Source of the DNA: Thuidium tamariscinum
Taxonomy: Eukaryota > Streptophyta > Bryopsida > Hypnales > Thuidiaceae
DNA length: 64,000 nucleotides
Direction: 5' to 3'
Assembly: GCA_947034885.2 (NCBI GenBank)
Contig: OX344753.2
Span: forward strand, 27,172,347 to 27,236,346
Both the position numbers and the translations under genes were made by a program. The notes beneath the pieces were generated by a model, which saw only the letters and a list, made by a program, of their open reading frames with translations, was not told the DNA's origin and ran no database searches. The first letter of the stretch is position 1. The number at the start of each line of letters is the position of its first letter. Positions 13,888-25,769 of the stretch are shown here, piece by piece.

Positions 13888-14167
13888 CAATTTTGAGCTT
13901 CAAGATGTTGTACAGATTGACAACTATGATGAAGATTTTTTTAACAGCCAAGAGCAGCAATTGGAAGGGAGAGATTCTTCTTGTGAAGAGTTAGAGGAAG
14001 ACAATTTCTTCAAAGGAGTCTATGCAAATGACAAATCAAGAACCCTTGAAGAGCTTTGGTGGCCTCTAGAATTGAAATATTGCATTGAAATTCACTACTC
14101 AACTACGAAGACAAAATTCAAGAGAGGTCGGAAAGTTGTTTTGAAATCAGATAGAAGAGAACGGTAA
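13888..14167 (+). pseudogene. possible coding remnant, acidic, unknown
   Basis: An open frame of about 90 codons follows a stop and has balanced, protein-like composition (for example DEDFFNSQEQQLEGRD, EELEEDNFFKGVYAND, LEELWWPLELKYC) in otherwise AT-rich non-coding DNA. It has no convincing start and I recognise no domain. It may be a leftover exon of a transposon or host gene. Another acidic open frame lies about 420 bp downstream. Confidence 0.3.
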
Positions 14168-14394
14168 GGAGAGAGTTCTGTTAGGGGAGATGATGTTTTT
14201 GTTGGAGGAAATGACACGAGAGGCATTCCTATGTTCCCGTCACAGGGAAGTTGGAACAAGAGCAACCAATTTTGTGGACCCTACAACTAGAGGTACTAAA
14301 TGTGGCTTAGTGGGCTTGCAACAGTCAAATCTCCCATGCCATCCCAAACTAGGGGAGGGGCTTGGAATAAGGCTGTACTAGGGGGCTGGTAGAC

Positions 14395-14580
14395 ACTATG
14401 TAAAGATTGAAATGGGGGGTGGAGGTTTGGATACTAGGATGGGGGATAAAGTTGAAGTGAATGATAGGATGGGGTTTAGGATTGAAGCGAGGAATAGGGT
14501 GGGATTTGAAATTCAAGAGAGTTTTAAGGTGGGGATTGAAAGTAAAGGTGGGGAGGAATGTTGAAGAGAATTCTAATATG
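14395..14580. repeat. short degenerate G-rich tandem repeats
   Basis: Repeated words such as ATAGGATGGGG, GGGTTTAGGATTGAAG and GGTGGGATTTGAAATT recur every 30-40 bases. The tract separates two possible coding remnants. Confidence 0.5.
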
Positions 14581-14588
14581 GGGGTGAA

Positions 14589-14891
14589 GTGAGTGGTAAG
14601 GAAGAGAAAAATTTATTTGATTTATTACATAGAGGTGATGATGACTTTGTAGATAGAGACAATGATACTTTGCCTTACTATTCCATACATGCAAAAAATA
14701 ATGATGCACATTATGGTAGTGGTAGTAATGTAGAGATTGGATATAACAAATTTAACTTCAGTGAAAAAGAAGGAGATGATGATGATGGTGTCTTGGGGGG
14801 ATCACTAGCAAAAGTTTTAGAGACTACATGCAATAAAAATAAGGGTCTAATATATTCATTCCCAGTAAAATTTGTAAAAAATAACATCTAA
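14589..14891 (+). pseudogene. possible coding remnant, Asp-rich, unknown
   Basis: A 100-codon open frame has an acidic, non-repetitive composition (RGDDDFVDRDNDTLPYYS, EKEGDDDDGVLGGS). Its start codon is not well supported and no family is recognised. Position and character suggest it could belong to the same decayed gene as the open frame ending at 14167, but the frame is not continuous between them. Confidence 0.25.
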
Positions 14892-15989
14892 TATAGGGTA
14901 TTTAAAAAGTGAGAAATAAAATTTTATGTAAAATAGGGTTATGAATAAATAAAAAATAAGATTATATGTAAAATAGGGTGCCCTAAAACACCTCTACATT
15001 ATAAATAGGTCATTTTATAGATAGCCTCCATTAAATAGGTTATTATTGTAGATGTGTGCAAAATATATAAGGGAGTGATATTCCCTAGGATGGTCTATTT
15101 AGTGATATCAATGGTGTGAAATATGTATATTGCAATTCAATACGGAGTTAGTAATTCATGACATATAATTTTGAACCTCAACCCTTTTGTGGTTATTGGG
15201 GAAAATATTTTATAATGAAATTTTTCTATATTTCTCAATTTATTTGAGATTTTTTGGCCACTCTAGATTTTACATAGCATTGTAGTGGAGACCAACCATT
15301 ATGCAACAATAGTAAATAGGAATGGTCAAACTTTTGGTGGGCCTAATTGAAAGAACTTTTCTATTTCAAAACTCAAGATCTTCATGATAATTATTCTTTA
15401 TATAGGTTTGAAACGTCAATCCAACATCAAAACTTATTGGTATAAAAAAGGTTCAATATTCCATTGCTTGACAATTTCGGACCTCATGTTGCGGGCTTGA
15501 TTTCACGGGGGAGGGGGGGGGGGGGGGAGCCTCCAATTCATCATCGAGGACTCACGGTTTTTTTTTTTAGATTCCTATACAACCTAAGGCATAGTTAGGC
15601 CCATAAAACCCATAAAAGAGTATTAAACTGGTATTGACATCCTACATACCAATATGCCATTTGATCATTAGAAGGGGTTTAATATAGTTTGTATCCAAAA
15701 AAGGTCTTGTCTTGGTCAAATAGACGTCAATCTGATAGTGATGTGCACGTTTAGGGTAAGAAGCCTAAAAAGGCCCTTGCTAAGGTTAGGAAGTCCTCAT
15801 GGGAAAATCTAGAAGGGATACCCCACTCCCCATAGCATCGAAGAGAATACGGGCAAAATACTAACTTTGAATTGCAGGTACCGGGCCTTTTCCTGATTCC
15901 AAGTGCATGCAGTGGGGATGTGAATTCACTTTCACTTGAAGGGATCCCATGGGTGTTCCCCTCTAAAGTTTGGGAATTTTCTAAGACAC
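14892..15989. other. intergenic, contains a poly-G run
   Basis: The AT-rich first part holds nothing recognisable. Near 15508-15530 there is a long, almost pure G run followed by T9-10. From about 15700 the sequence becomes GC-richer and merges into the LTR-like repeat region. Confidence 0.5.
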
Positions 15990-17000
15990 TTTGGATATTT
16001 TCCTAGCCGGTCAACCGCAACAGTCTTTGGGTGGGAATTCACAAGAATATTCCAAAGTGCGGTAAAATCCCACTAAAAATCCGGCGAGGCGGTCTCACAT
16101 CAATGGAGCGCTCCTCCAAATTTCAAGACAAATTGATAGGTGGACAACCCCAAATCGGTGACGCCCCTCAACAATTGGCAATTTAAATGACGGTATTGAA
16201 AGCTGACCGACGTATTGGGGGCATACGGCATCATATTGAGGCCTACTTTAGATCTATTCCTACCCCCCTTCTATCTACTTAAGAGCTTAGTGAAGGATTG
16301 GGGTCCAAAAAGGTCAAACTCTAAAATTGAGAATTTATCTCAACTTTGACCTTAGCCTACACTAGGTTTTGTTAAGATTTAGGGTATAGTTTAAGGGATA
16401 AGGGGTTCTTCTCTGGTTATTTATAGGCTTTCGGACCCAACGGCGCAATTCGTTTGCCAATCAGAGTTAAATCCTAAAAGTTAGCCTTTTGGGGACAGCA
16501 CATGGAGGAGAAAATGGGGTTTAAGGCCCCCATTGCCAATTTGGAGGATTTGGGCCCCAATGGCCGTGGAGAATGTGTAGGGAACGCGTGGGGAACTCCA
16601 GGCACATGTGGGAGCAAGTACCACCTCAAAAAGTTAGTGAAGGAAGCTCCAAATGCTTGGTGTAAGTAATTTTGAATTTTGAACTAAAAGTAGGTGGGAA
16701 CAAATGGGAACCACTCCCATGTGGGAACTTGTACATTTTGAAAAGGTAAAATAAGGTGAATTGCAAGTTCTTCTAAGGTTTAGGTGAGATTTGAATTTTC
16801 AATTCAAATTACGTAGATCTTAAGTGGATAGTTAGATTTGGAATTGGTAAACATGTATGGACCGCCTAAATTCCCTTATCTAGTTTTTCTTAATAGATTA
16901 AGGGGGGGGTGCTCCCTTTTGGATATAAAAGGGCCGTTATTCTCCTCTCATTCTCTTTCTTTTTCACTCCCCACAATTTGGAGGGAGTACTATTAGGCCC
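15990..17000 (+). repeat. LTR-like diverged repeat, copy A1
   Basis: This segment matches 17750-18410 in the same order through several blocks: GTCAACCGC, GGTAAAATCCCACTAAAAAT, CCAAATTTCAAGACA, GGGAGCATACGG-like, AATGGCGC..TTCGTTTGCCAATC-like and CTAAAAGTTAG. It ends in a TATA-box-like GGATATAAAAGGGCC followed by a C/T-rich leader. The order of upstream blocks, TATA and pyrimidine-rich leader resembles the U3/R part of an LTR, but I did not find clean TG...CA borders. The copies are strongly diverged, with indels. Confidence 0.45.
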
Positions 17001-17523
17001 GTATTATGCCGAATTTTCTTTGGCTTGTTATGCCAAAGGAGCCTTTGATAGTTTTTGGAGGGTTGTTACACCCTTAGTACTTGTAGTTTGCACTTGGAGA
17101 CTTCAGACCTCCCGAAGTTTGGTTACCCTTTGTATTGTGGCACCATTGAAGGATGTTGTGGGAGAGATTTGTGAGGAACCGAGGGGTTAACTAGTGAGGT
17201 GACTTCGAACGTATGTTGTTTATTGTATCCACCTGTGAGTCCCGTCATTGTTACTCAGGCCTCGGATTTTTCTTTTTTTTGCTTATTGCTCGTATTTAGG
17301 GTAATTATGGTTAAAATCAACTAAAAAAAGTGCTCACAGTAGGATTGATACAATTCCTGCCAATGATGGGGAATTGGGTCTAATTATTTTGGAGTACCTT
17401 AAAAGACTCCTTAGAGCCAATTTCTACAACTTATCGGGAGATTAGACATGATATTACGTGATTCATAGGAAATGGCACTAGCACCACGGGAGTCCAACAG
17501 TCTCCTACAGGCGTCACGGCGAA

Positions 17524-17631
17524 GCCAACTGGTGAAGATTCCCTTGTATGGGAATAATTCCTTCCCGGAGGAATTAAGCCAACTGGTGGAGATTCCCTTG
17601 TACGGGAATGATTCCTCCCCGGAGGAATTAA
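17524..17631. repeat. 54-bp tandem duplication
   Basis: Two units starting GCCAACTGGTG at 17524 and 17578 share GATTCCCTTGTAYGGGAAT and CCCGGAGGAATTAAG. Each unit contains small inverted repeats (ATTCCCTTGTACGGGAAT, GGAATTAA). It lies just upstream of the second LTR-like copy. Confidence 0.75.
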
Positions 17632-17749
17632 GTCTGCCACATTGCAATTTCTGCTTTGATTAGACAGTGTGGGTTTTTAGCGAAACTTTGCACTTGTCAT
17701 TGGGGGGCTTCCTAGAAGATCCCCTAAAAGTTTCGTAATTTTCTGGATT

Positions 17750-18410
17750 ACGGAAATGACTCCATGGGAAGTCAACCGCTTTTACCGGCAATTGGAAATT
17801 CATGGAAAATTTCACGGTGATGGTAAAATCCCACTAAAAATTAGGATAGTATGTTTTAGCCTAAATAAGCGTCCCGCCAAATTTCAAGACATTTTGACAT
17901 CAGCAAGTACCAGAACCGGCAGCGTAGACAAGTTTTGATGGTTTTACCAAAACTCTTGCGAGTTGACCGGTGCACGGGGAGCATACGGAGTCCGATTTGG
18001 GTCAACTTAGACTCTTTTCCAACATTCTTGGACCTTCCCGACAACCTAGGCTAGTCAGAACCTTTGGGAAAAATCAATTCTAAAAGATAGATATTCCACC
18101 CTTTTTACCGGTTCGTGAATGTTAGCTTTGGAGCGCATTTGGGCTCCGAGAGTGAGGGGTAGGGGTTTCTTTAGACTAATTTGGGTCTTCTGGAGCTAAT
18201 GGCGCTGTCCGTTTGGCAATCGGACCATTTCTCCAAAAGTTAGAATTGCTACAGCAGTAGGATAGATTTTTAGATCGTTAATTTGGTTTTTCGTAGTTAG
18301 TTTTATTCATAACTTGAGGGGGGAGGAGGCCTTGGAAATGTATAAAAGGCCTCCCCCTCCCCTCATTCTACACCTCTTTTATCACACCTCCTTGAAACTC
18401 TCTACTTTCA
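17750..18410 (+). repeat. LTR-like diverged repeat, copy A2
   Basis: This is the second member of the pair described for 15990-17000, with the same block order and a TATA-like ATGTATAAAAGGCCTCC at about 18339. A C/T-rich leader follows. Further downstream, TTGGTGCTATCATTTTG (about 18674) resembles the primer-binding region of some plant gypsy-type elements. That last point is inference from memory of such elements. Confidence 0.45.
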
Positions 18411-18695
18411 TTTCTTGAAACATCTTTCAAAAAAACTCTTATCTCATTTACACCTCTATTTTCATTATCAAAGCTCTTTTCGAAAACTCTCTCATTCCAC
18501 TTATTTCTATCATTTTCTCAAGCTACATTCCCAGTGACTACTTTGCAAGTTTGTTGGTATTTTCCCAAACTCTTGTTCCCTTTTGATATTCGTATGCCAC
18601 TATATTCTCCAGTTCTCTTTGTTGTAAGCTCTTCCACAGGATTTTGAGGTCCCTTTGGGCGCTTGATCACTTGTTGGTGCTATCATTTTGAAGTT

Positions 18696-18919
18696 TTGAT
18701 ACCAAAGTTGGTTGATTTAAGTCTTTTGACAAGGGATTCACAGCTTGGATTAACTTATTGAGGATCCCCCTAAGCTTAAACAATTAATTAAGGTCCTGGT
18801 TAGTTTGAAGGTCTTGATACCAAAGTTGGTTGATTTAAGTCTTTTGACAAGGGATTCACAGCTTGGATTAGCTTATCAAGGACCCCCCTAAGCTTAAACA
18901 ATTAATTGAGGTCCTAGTC
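18696..18919. repeat. 118-bp tandem duplication
   Basis: Two units starting TTGATACCAAAGTTGG at 18696 and 18814 are nearly identical over about 105 bp and end in AATTAATTRAGGTCCT. The duplication lies immediately downstream of the LTR-like A2 copy. Confidence 0.85.
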
Positions 18920-20329
18920 ATATCCTAGGAGTTTTGGGTAGGATCCAAATTCCTTTTTAGTCTTGGAAGAGGCAAACCCTTGGCGAAATTATCCTAGAAT
19001 TTGAGGGACAACCCTCTAGTACGGCGAAGCTATCGCCAAAATTTAAAGATAATTTTTGAAGCCTTGCCTCTACTAACAATTTTTCCGTGTTTTGTTTGTT
19101 TAAGGGGTCCCCATACGGAGACCCAAAGTTGGCGAGCAACGGCCAAGAAGGGCTGGATTTAAATCCAATTCAGTTAATCAAGGTCCAGTAAGCCAGATCA
19201 AAGGCCAGCAAGCCAGACCGACCGAGGTCCAGCAGTCAGTCGATCAAGGACAGGTGCTCTCACATATCAGGTTGCGGCTGCTTGGCAACATCAATTCAGT
19301 GGCCACATACCATCTGAATACAAAATCAAACTCTGGGATGATACCTTAGGGCCCCATTTTGATTTTTCTTTCACTATTTTTTGTGATTTGGAACTCCAGA
19401 AACAAGTCTGAGCTATAGAAGGCTGAATTTTTCCCAAACTTTGAGAAACCACAGTGAGAGATTTGAGAAACCAGAGGGAGAGAATTGTAGGAAAAGACTG
19501 AAATTCCCAAAGCAAGGATTTTTCTCCATAAAACTCAAAATCCCACCAACCGGGAGTGCTGGACTTCTAAATATTTGGAATCCAGGAATTAGATTTGTAG
19601 AAAACTGAATTTTCAAGGAAGGCCAGTTAGCCAAGAAGAAGACCAGAACCGAGTTTGAGAGGCCAGAACACAAGGCAGCAAGGGTAGCCGGTCTATACAA
19701 GCTGAGAGGCTAATAGCTAGTCCATTCAATCAAGGCTGGTCAACCAGGTTGACCCAGGCTAATACATAACCTGCTTGCTACTCAGCACTCCCTTGAGTGC
19801 TGGACACACCTCACCTCCATTTTGAGTCCAGTTGCTGGACTGGAGTGCTGGAGCAAAAACTTTGCAATCTCTCCACCTGCAAGCTCACAATCATACTCTC
19901 CAACACAAACACAATACAATTGCAATTGAAGCCCATAACATTGGAGATTGGAGTTTAGAAGAAGGAGTTAGCCCAAGGGGAACCAACCGTTTAGAATAGT
20001 TGACTTTTTAACCATATTTTAATTTAGAAGAGATACAACTAGGAAAAAAACAAAGGAAAGAATAGTTTGACTTTGGAGTCGTTCTAGAGGTTGCTAAATT
20101 AGAGAAGAAATTGAAAAACCTTAGTTGTAGTAGAGTTTGACTTTAGAAACCATTTAACAACTAATTTGTAGGTTAGATTATATCCGCTTATTTTATGTGT
20201 TGACTTTTAAGGTTATTTGGAAAGATAAGGAAGCGGTCCCAAAGATAAGAAAAAACTCCCAAAAAGAAAGAAAAGAATAATGGAAGCATAGGAGATAGTA
20301 TAACACCCAAGTATAATTCGCATGCCAAG
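18920..20329. other. non-coding, element-like interior
   Basis: The sequence is mixed in composition and has no long open frame. It contains Gln/Cys-like word repeats (GGCCAGCAAGCCAGACC, CAGCACTCCCTTGAGTGCTGG) that form small local palindromes. No retroelement protein block (protease, RT, integrase) is visible in any frame. Confidence 0.4.
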
Positions 20330-21470
20330 TACAATATTCAAACTAAGCGTATTGGAGATGGAGGTGGAATTGGCGCCACGTGGAGAATTGATGGGAGTGC
20401 ACGAAGACCCCGAGATTGCTATGTTGGAGGTTAGTTCTTAAACCTATTTTCTCATTTACCCTTCTTCTTGATTTTATCTAAATTAGATTCTAGTCTAGAC
20501 AACGTATCAATTAGGTTATTCTTCAATTAGAGTTAAGCATAATCAATTAGCATAAGAAAGTTTCCTATTTCAAAATAAAGACAACAATTCGAACAAACAT
20601 TCCAAAGATAATCCAAACCAATAATATTTCCAAGATTAAACCAAGGTTAGAAGAATTAGGCTTTAGAAATTTAGACAATTGATTAGAAGTAGAAGTAGAA
20701 GGTTAAAACCTAAAAAGTACTTCCAAGGTAAAAACAAGAAATAAGTAAATTTTGGAGAACCGGACAACGGTCAAAGTTTACTTATAATTCATTTTACCCA
20801 AGGATTTAAAAGGTGGAAGTTGAATTAGGATTAAAACCAATAAAGATAAAAGTCAACTAAGGATTGGACTCTTCGGTAAAAAAAGAATTCAATTAGGTAA
20901 TTTTGATGAACCGGTTAACGGTCAAAATTTACCATAAGAATTTCACGTTTACCTCACCGTCAAAAGTTGAGGTTTTACTTTTGCAAAGGTAAAATTATTC
21001 CTTTTGGACCAAAACCAATTCACTTATTCCAGTATTATCCAAAAATAGCCAGGATTAGTCAAAACAAACATCAGTTAAATAAAAAACCATCAAAGACAAA
21101 ATAGGAATAGAATTACCCAAAAGATATCTTAGAACGGAAAAAACCCAAAGAAAGGAAAAGCTTAGCAAAGACTTAGGCCTTGAGGGAATAGGAAGTAACT
21201 AAAGACACTTATTTGATTCCGATAGATAGACCTTTATCAATCACTAGTGCGGAAGCCAAGTGGCTAACTCTTAGAATCCAAGGATAATCAACCTAGCAAT
21301 TGCCAATAGACAAATTAGGAGTAGAAATTAGAAAGATCCATTGCTTGGAAGGCATAACTGGATCACACGTAGGTTAGACACCCACTAGGAATCACACATA
21401 AAAGAGTAGAACCTGGTTGTGTACACTTTATTCCAAGGGTGGGAATAAAGCGCCCACACCACCCTCTTCT
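20330..21470 (+). repeat. diverged repeat, copy B1
   Basis: Matches 22190-23175 in block order. The clearest blocks are TTGGAGGTTAGTTCTTAAAC near 20423, the TTAGACACCCA..AGG block near 21375, and CCTGGTTGT..TATTCCAAGGGTGGGAATAAAGCGCCCA ending near 21456. The last block contains a perfect 9-bp hairpin stem, CTTTATTCC/GGAATAAAG. It is non-coding and is probably part of a decayed transposon leader or terminus. Confidence 0.5.
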
Positions 21471-22005
21471 TCCTCTTCTCTTGGTCATGGAGTTGCATTA
21501 GTCCCATGAGGGACGGCGGAGCTTTGACCCCCCTAGGTTCCTAGAAAAGCTAAAGTCTTAGTAAAGTGTCAAAGGCATTACCCTCACGGCGAAGCTTTGA
21601 ACCCCCCAAGTCTTAACGGGGGGTCAAAAGCAACATCTTTTGAGTTAGAATCAACGTTTAGTATCCAACACGTTTGGCACTAATCCAACGTTTAGCATCC
21701 AACAAAGTGATGATTAGAAGACTCTTTGGGTAGAAACGTCTTGGCTACACTTTGAATAAAGTCTTGCATAGTAATTAGTTCAAGTAGGGGGCGTGGTTAG
21801 TTAGGAAATTGATATTTGTGGAAATCAATAGTCAGTTTGGCACCCAGCCAACACCAGTTGAGAGCCCCCAGCCAGCACCAACCGGGCATCTTGCACTTCG
21901 CAACCGGGTACCAGCCAAACATCCCGCCAGTACCGCAGCCGGGCACCTCAAGGGCTTGGTTCAGGGGCTTGAATTATAAAAAAACTAGTTACGATTAAAT
22001 AAAAG

Positions 22006-22180
22006 GGGGAATAGACTAGGGGATAGCTTAGAGGTAGAAAATAGTATAAAGGATAGTTAAAAAGGGGAATAGAATAGGGGATAGCTTAGAGGTAGAGAAC
22101 AGTTTAAAGGATATTTAGAAGTGGAAATTAATGAAGGGGACAGTCTAGAATTAGAAAACAATTAAAGAGGAATAAATTTG
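22006..22180. repeat. 57-58 bp tandem repeat, three units
   Basis: Units start at 22006, 22064 and about 22121 with GGGGAATAGAMTAGGGGATA; the third is more diverged. The array precedes the second copy of the B repeat. Confidence 0.75.
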
Positions 22181-22189
22181 AAGAAGCGG

Positions 22190-23175
22190 GACCGTGAACC
22201 AATTGAGACCAAGAGATGGCTATGGTGAACATGGTGGGACAAAGTGGGACCGGGGGGCGTCGCCACACATGCATTGGAGGTGAACTTCTAACTCTAACTC
22301 ATATCTTTCTTTCTTTATGCAACCAATTAGGTCACGTAAGTGATTAGGAGGTGATTAGAGTCAAGGACCACAAGTTAATTGTAATTAGGGACCCGCGATT
22401 AGTTAGTAGGGAATGAACTGAAGGAACAAAAATGAGTCAGAAAGGACAAGTGAAAAAGAACACAATACGTGGAAGTAGATTAAGAGAATACAAGTACGTA
22501 GAGTAGCTTAAAAGAATCCAATATGTAGAGTTAGGATAGAAAATACTATACGTCGAGTAGGTTAAAACAAATACCATACGTAGAGTAGATTAAAAGAATC
22601 CAATACATAGAAGTAGGATAGAAAATACCATACGTAGAGTAGGTTAAAACAAATACCATACATAAAATAGATTAAAAGAATACAATACGTAGAAGTAGAT
22701 TACGAGAATACAAATATATAGAGGTAGATTAAGCAAATACAATACGGAGAGTAGATTAATCGAATACAAGACGTAGAGGTAGGGTAGAAATTATCATATG
22801 TAGAGTAGATTAAAACAAATCCAAATACGTAGAAGTAGAATAGGAGGAACAAATACGCAACCGGAAAATAGAGCCCTAAATTACATAGGTAAAAGTAGGA
22901 CAAGAGAACGAAACAGGCAAACACCTAGATTAAAGTAGGAAAAACGTGAAAGTGGGACAAGAGAACAAAACAGGCACACACCTAGATTAAAGTAGGAAGA
23001 ATGCGCTAGATAGGAACAATCCATGCACTAGAGTAGTTAAGATAGCAAAAGATCTATTATTTGGAAGGCACAGTGGATTTAACACTTAGACACCCATAGG
23101 AGTTAGTTTGCAAAAAAAGCCTGGTTGTGATTGCTTAATTCCAAGGGTGGGAATGAAGCGCCCATAGGGGGGGGA
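22190..23175 (+). repeat. diverged repeat, copy B2
   Basis: Second member of the pair with 20330-21470. It shares TTGGAGGTGAACTTCTAA near 22273, TTAGACACCCATAGGAG near 23088 and GCCTGGTTGTG..AATTCCAAGGGTGGGAATGAAGCGCCCA near 23119-23165. Its middle has been expanded by a 27-30 bp minisatellite. Confidence 0.5.
22460..22880. repeat. 27-30 bp degenerate minisatellite
   Basis: About 14 imperfect units of the type AATACAATACGTAGAGTAGATTAAAAG follow one another. A higher-order period of about 82 bp is visible, with AGGATAGAAAATAC at 22533 and 22615. Confidence 0.8.
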
Positions 23176-25645
23176 CACTCTCACTACATTTGGGGGAACC
23201 ATGTGTGATAGAGGGGTATTTTTTTAGGGGCCTATTTACCTCCTAAACAACATAAAAAAGGCCCCTATCATTACCTAATGCAAAAAAAAATTCTTTATAA
23301 TTATGTGTATCATTACTTATAATATGTAGGTCAATACAAATTTTCGTAGCTTATATTTTTTGTAAGTAAAAAAACTAAATAAAAAACTATTGAAAAAATA
23401 AAAGAGACAAGGAAAAAATTTATAGAAAAAAATGACGGCACAAGAGAAGAAATAAAGGAGATTGCGACTAAAGAGTTGGACGAGAAATCGAAGTGTTCTT
23501 GTACTCATGTTCAATGACATCCGCTTTTGAACACAGTTGCATATCCTTTTCATTTTCCCTCATTTGGCGGCCGTATTCTGTTAGGTTACCTCCGCTGAAA
23601 GTTCAACCATTGTTTGGACGTTTCTTTTTGAAGTCAATGATGCATGGGTATAAGGTTTCCAGAGTGTTCAGTCTAGGGACGGTCATTGGTCGAAGCCTCC
23701 TTTATCAGATGTAGTCGTTGTGTCGGTAACTGCACTCAAGATTATAAGGTATTTGCTGACCTTATTTTGGACAATGAGCCTGGGTGTGTGTTACAATTAA
23801 GTTTATTAATTAACTATTCCATGAATTTAAGACTTAAAGAATCATAATCCGTTGTATTTCACAAAAAATTCAAAACTATCATTTTTTAATGCATTAACCA
23901 AGATGGAAAAAAATCGAGGAAAAAAATTACCATATATATATATGATTTTAATTCTCATAGAAAGGTAAATAAACTTTGGATAAATCTAGCAAAATATAAT
24001 TGCAAGATCTTTATAGCCAAAGTGAGATGGAATAAATTTGATTTGACTCTTTTCCAATAGTAAGGTTTCATCTTTCCAAAAAATTTACTAAAAGACCAAT
24101 GTATACTTAATACAATAGAATTTAAACTACATTTTGTTTTAAAGGCCATTGATTTTGTTAATGAAGACAAATGTCCTTGAGGACTTTGCTGCAAAGATAA
24201 GAATAATTCAGAGTTTCAAACATCTCAACATATACAATCTTTGTCAAGTTTAAGGACAAATTTATTTACTCAAGGCTACAATTCAAATTTTCTAATTACA
24301 AAGGAACCACGAATTAATCTTCTGAAAAAATTTGATGGCTTTCAATTGAAATTTCGAGGATTTTGTAAATCAAGTTCAACTCATCATTACCCTTTGTCTA
24401 CAACAATATTCAACAAATGAATTATGAGTGAGTTTGGTTAGAAGTTTGCTGATGGGACAAATTTTATCTTGATTTACATTCTTATTTAAAACTTGATCTT
24501 TAATATTAAACAACTTAGAAATGTTTTTAGCTACTTCTGATGATGTATTTGAAGAACATGATAAGAACCATTAGGCGACAACTAATAATTGTTCATTACA
24601 ACACGGATTGTGTTTAGCTTTGTTATATACATTCAACTTTTGACAACTTACTTGTAATATCAATTGTAAGAAAAAACACTTATAAACTAATTTTAATGGG
24701 GTTTGAGGGATGATGTGAAGGATTTGCTACTATCATTTATAAACACTTATAAACTAATTTCAATGGGGTTTGAGGGATGATGTGAAGGATTTGCTACTAT
24801 CATTTTCAAATCCTCAAATATTGAATGAGGCAATAAGTTGAATTATAAGGTGCGACAATCAATTATTTTAGAGGTGTCAAGATCAACGCTCTTAGGTTGC
24901 ATTAACACCATAAACAAACCATGCATCCACAATCAAAATAGTGCAAATGATAAGTACAAATTTTTAGGCCTAAAAGACATGCAAATCAATGTAATATAAT
25001 TTGGACTATTGATCGCAGAAAAAAAAAACGTTGTTTTGATGAAGATCTATATTTATATTGTGAAGGTCGTAGTCACAAAATCATAAATTATCAGATGAAA
25101 TGCAAGCAATGTTCTTTAAAGACAAGAGTTGTACATGTATCAAAAAACAAAGATGCTTAGTCACAATAAGGATTGTATGTCTTGAGCCTTCTGTCTTATA
25201 AACAAACTCAGATCCTTACCTTTCTTTCCAACCTTTTTACTCCTTTACTATACTATTACACTTAAATCCTAAGAAAAAATTATAGATTCATACTCTATTA
25301 GATTCTAAAGCTTCAGTTTTTTTCTAGGTCAAAGAATTTGCAAAACATCACAAAATTTTTTTAGTTAAAAAAACAAATCATGTACACAACTACACATAGA
25401 AGTCATAGTTGATTGAGCTTTGTCTTCTAGGGATGTTACTCATGAAACCAAACCATTAGAATTTTCATTTGAAGGACATAAAAGTGTGATTATATTTAAT
25501 ATTATCAAAATCCCATCTAATCCTATGGTTTTTAGAATTTTCTTAACTTGAAAAATATAACCCAATTCCAGATTATAAGTCACAAAATTTATCATTTTCT
25601 TTAAAAAGTTCTTCAACAAAAAGTTCTCCAAAATCTTCAGTTATT
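23176..25645. other. intergenic, no gene seen
   Basis: A short, less AT-rich patch at 23480-23760 has an open frame of 73 codons on the plus strand, but no start, domain or partner supports it. Within the AT-rich remainder, about 64 bp beginning AACACTTATAAACTAAT are duplicated in tandem at 24675 and 24742 (67-bp period). Confidence 0.45.
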
Positions 25646-25769
25646 CACTACAAGGGAAATTGCGTCCTATTTAATAGTAATTTTGACAGAATTCTGTCAA
25701 CTCTGCTGTAGATTAGGAGTACTTGTTTTGGATACTTTTTTGACAGGATTATGTCAATTTGGCTGTCAA
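25646..25769. mobile_element. possible CACTA-type left end with subterminal palindromes
   Basis: CACTACAAGGGAAATTGCG at 25646 resembles the terminus of a CACTA element. Behind it lie a perfect 18-bp palindrome TTGACAGAATTCTGTCAA (25683-25700) and a near copy at 25740-25757, then GGCTGTCAA. Repeated subterminal motifs are usual in CACTA elements. No matching right end was found, so this is a candidate only. Confidence 0.3.

Noticed and set aside
15508-15530. Poly-G run as a G-quadruplex element
   Set aside because: A homopolymer of this kind next to a T run is as likely to be a sequencing or assembly weak point. Nothing else supports a function.
15990-23175. Full-length LTR retrotransposon
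   Set aside because: LTR-like features exist, but no gag, protease, reverse transcriptase or integrase motif is visible in any frame and borders are unclear.
23493-23714. 73-codon open frame on the plus strand in a GC-richer patch
   Set aside because: No domain, no supported start and comparable stretches on the other strand contain stops. I could not tell it from chance.
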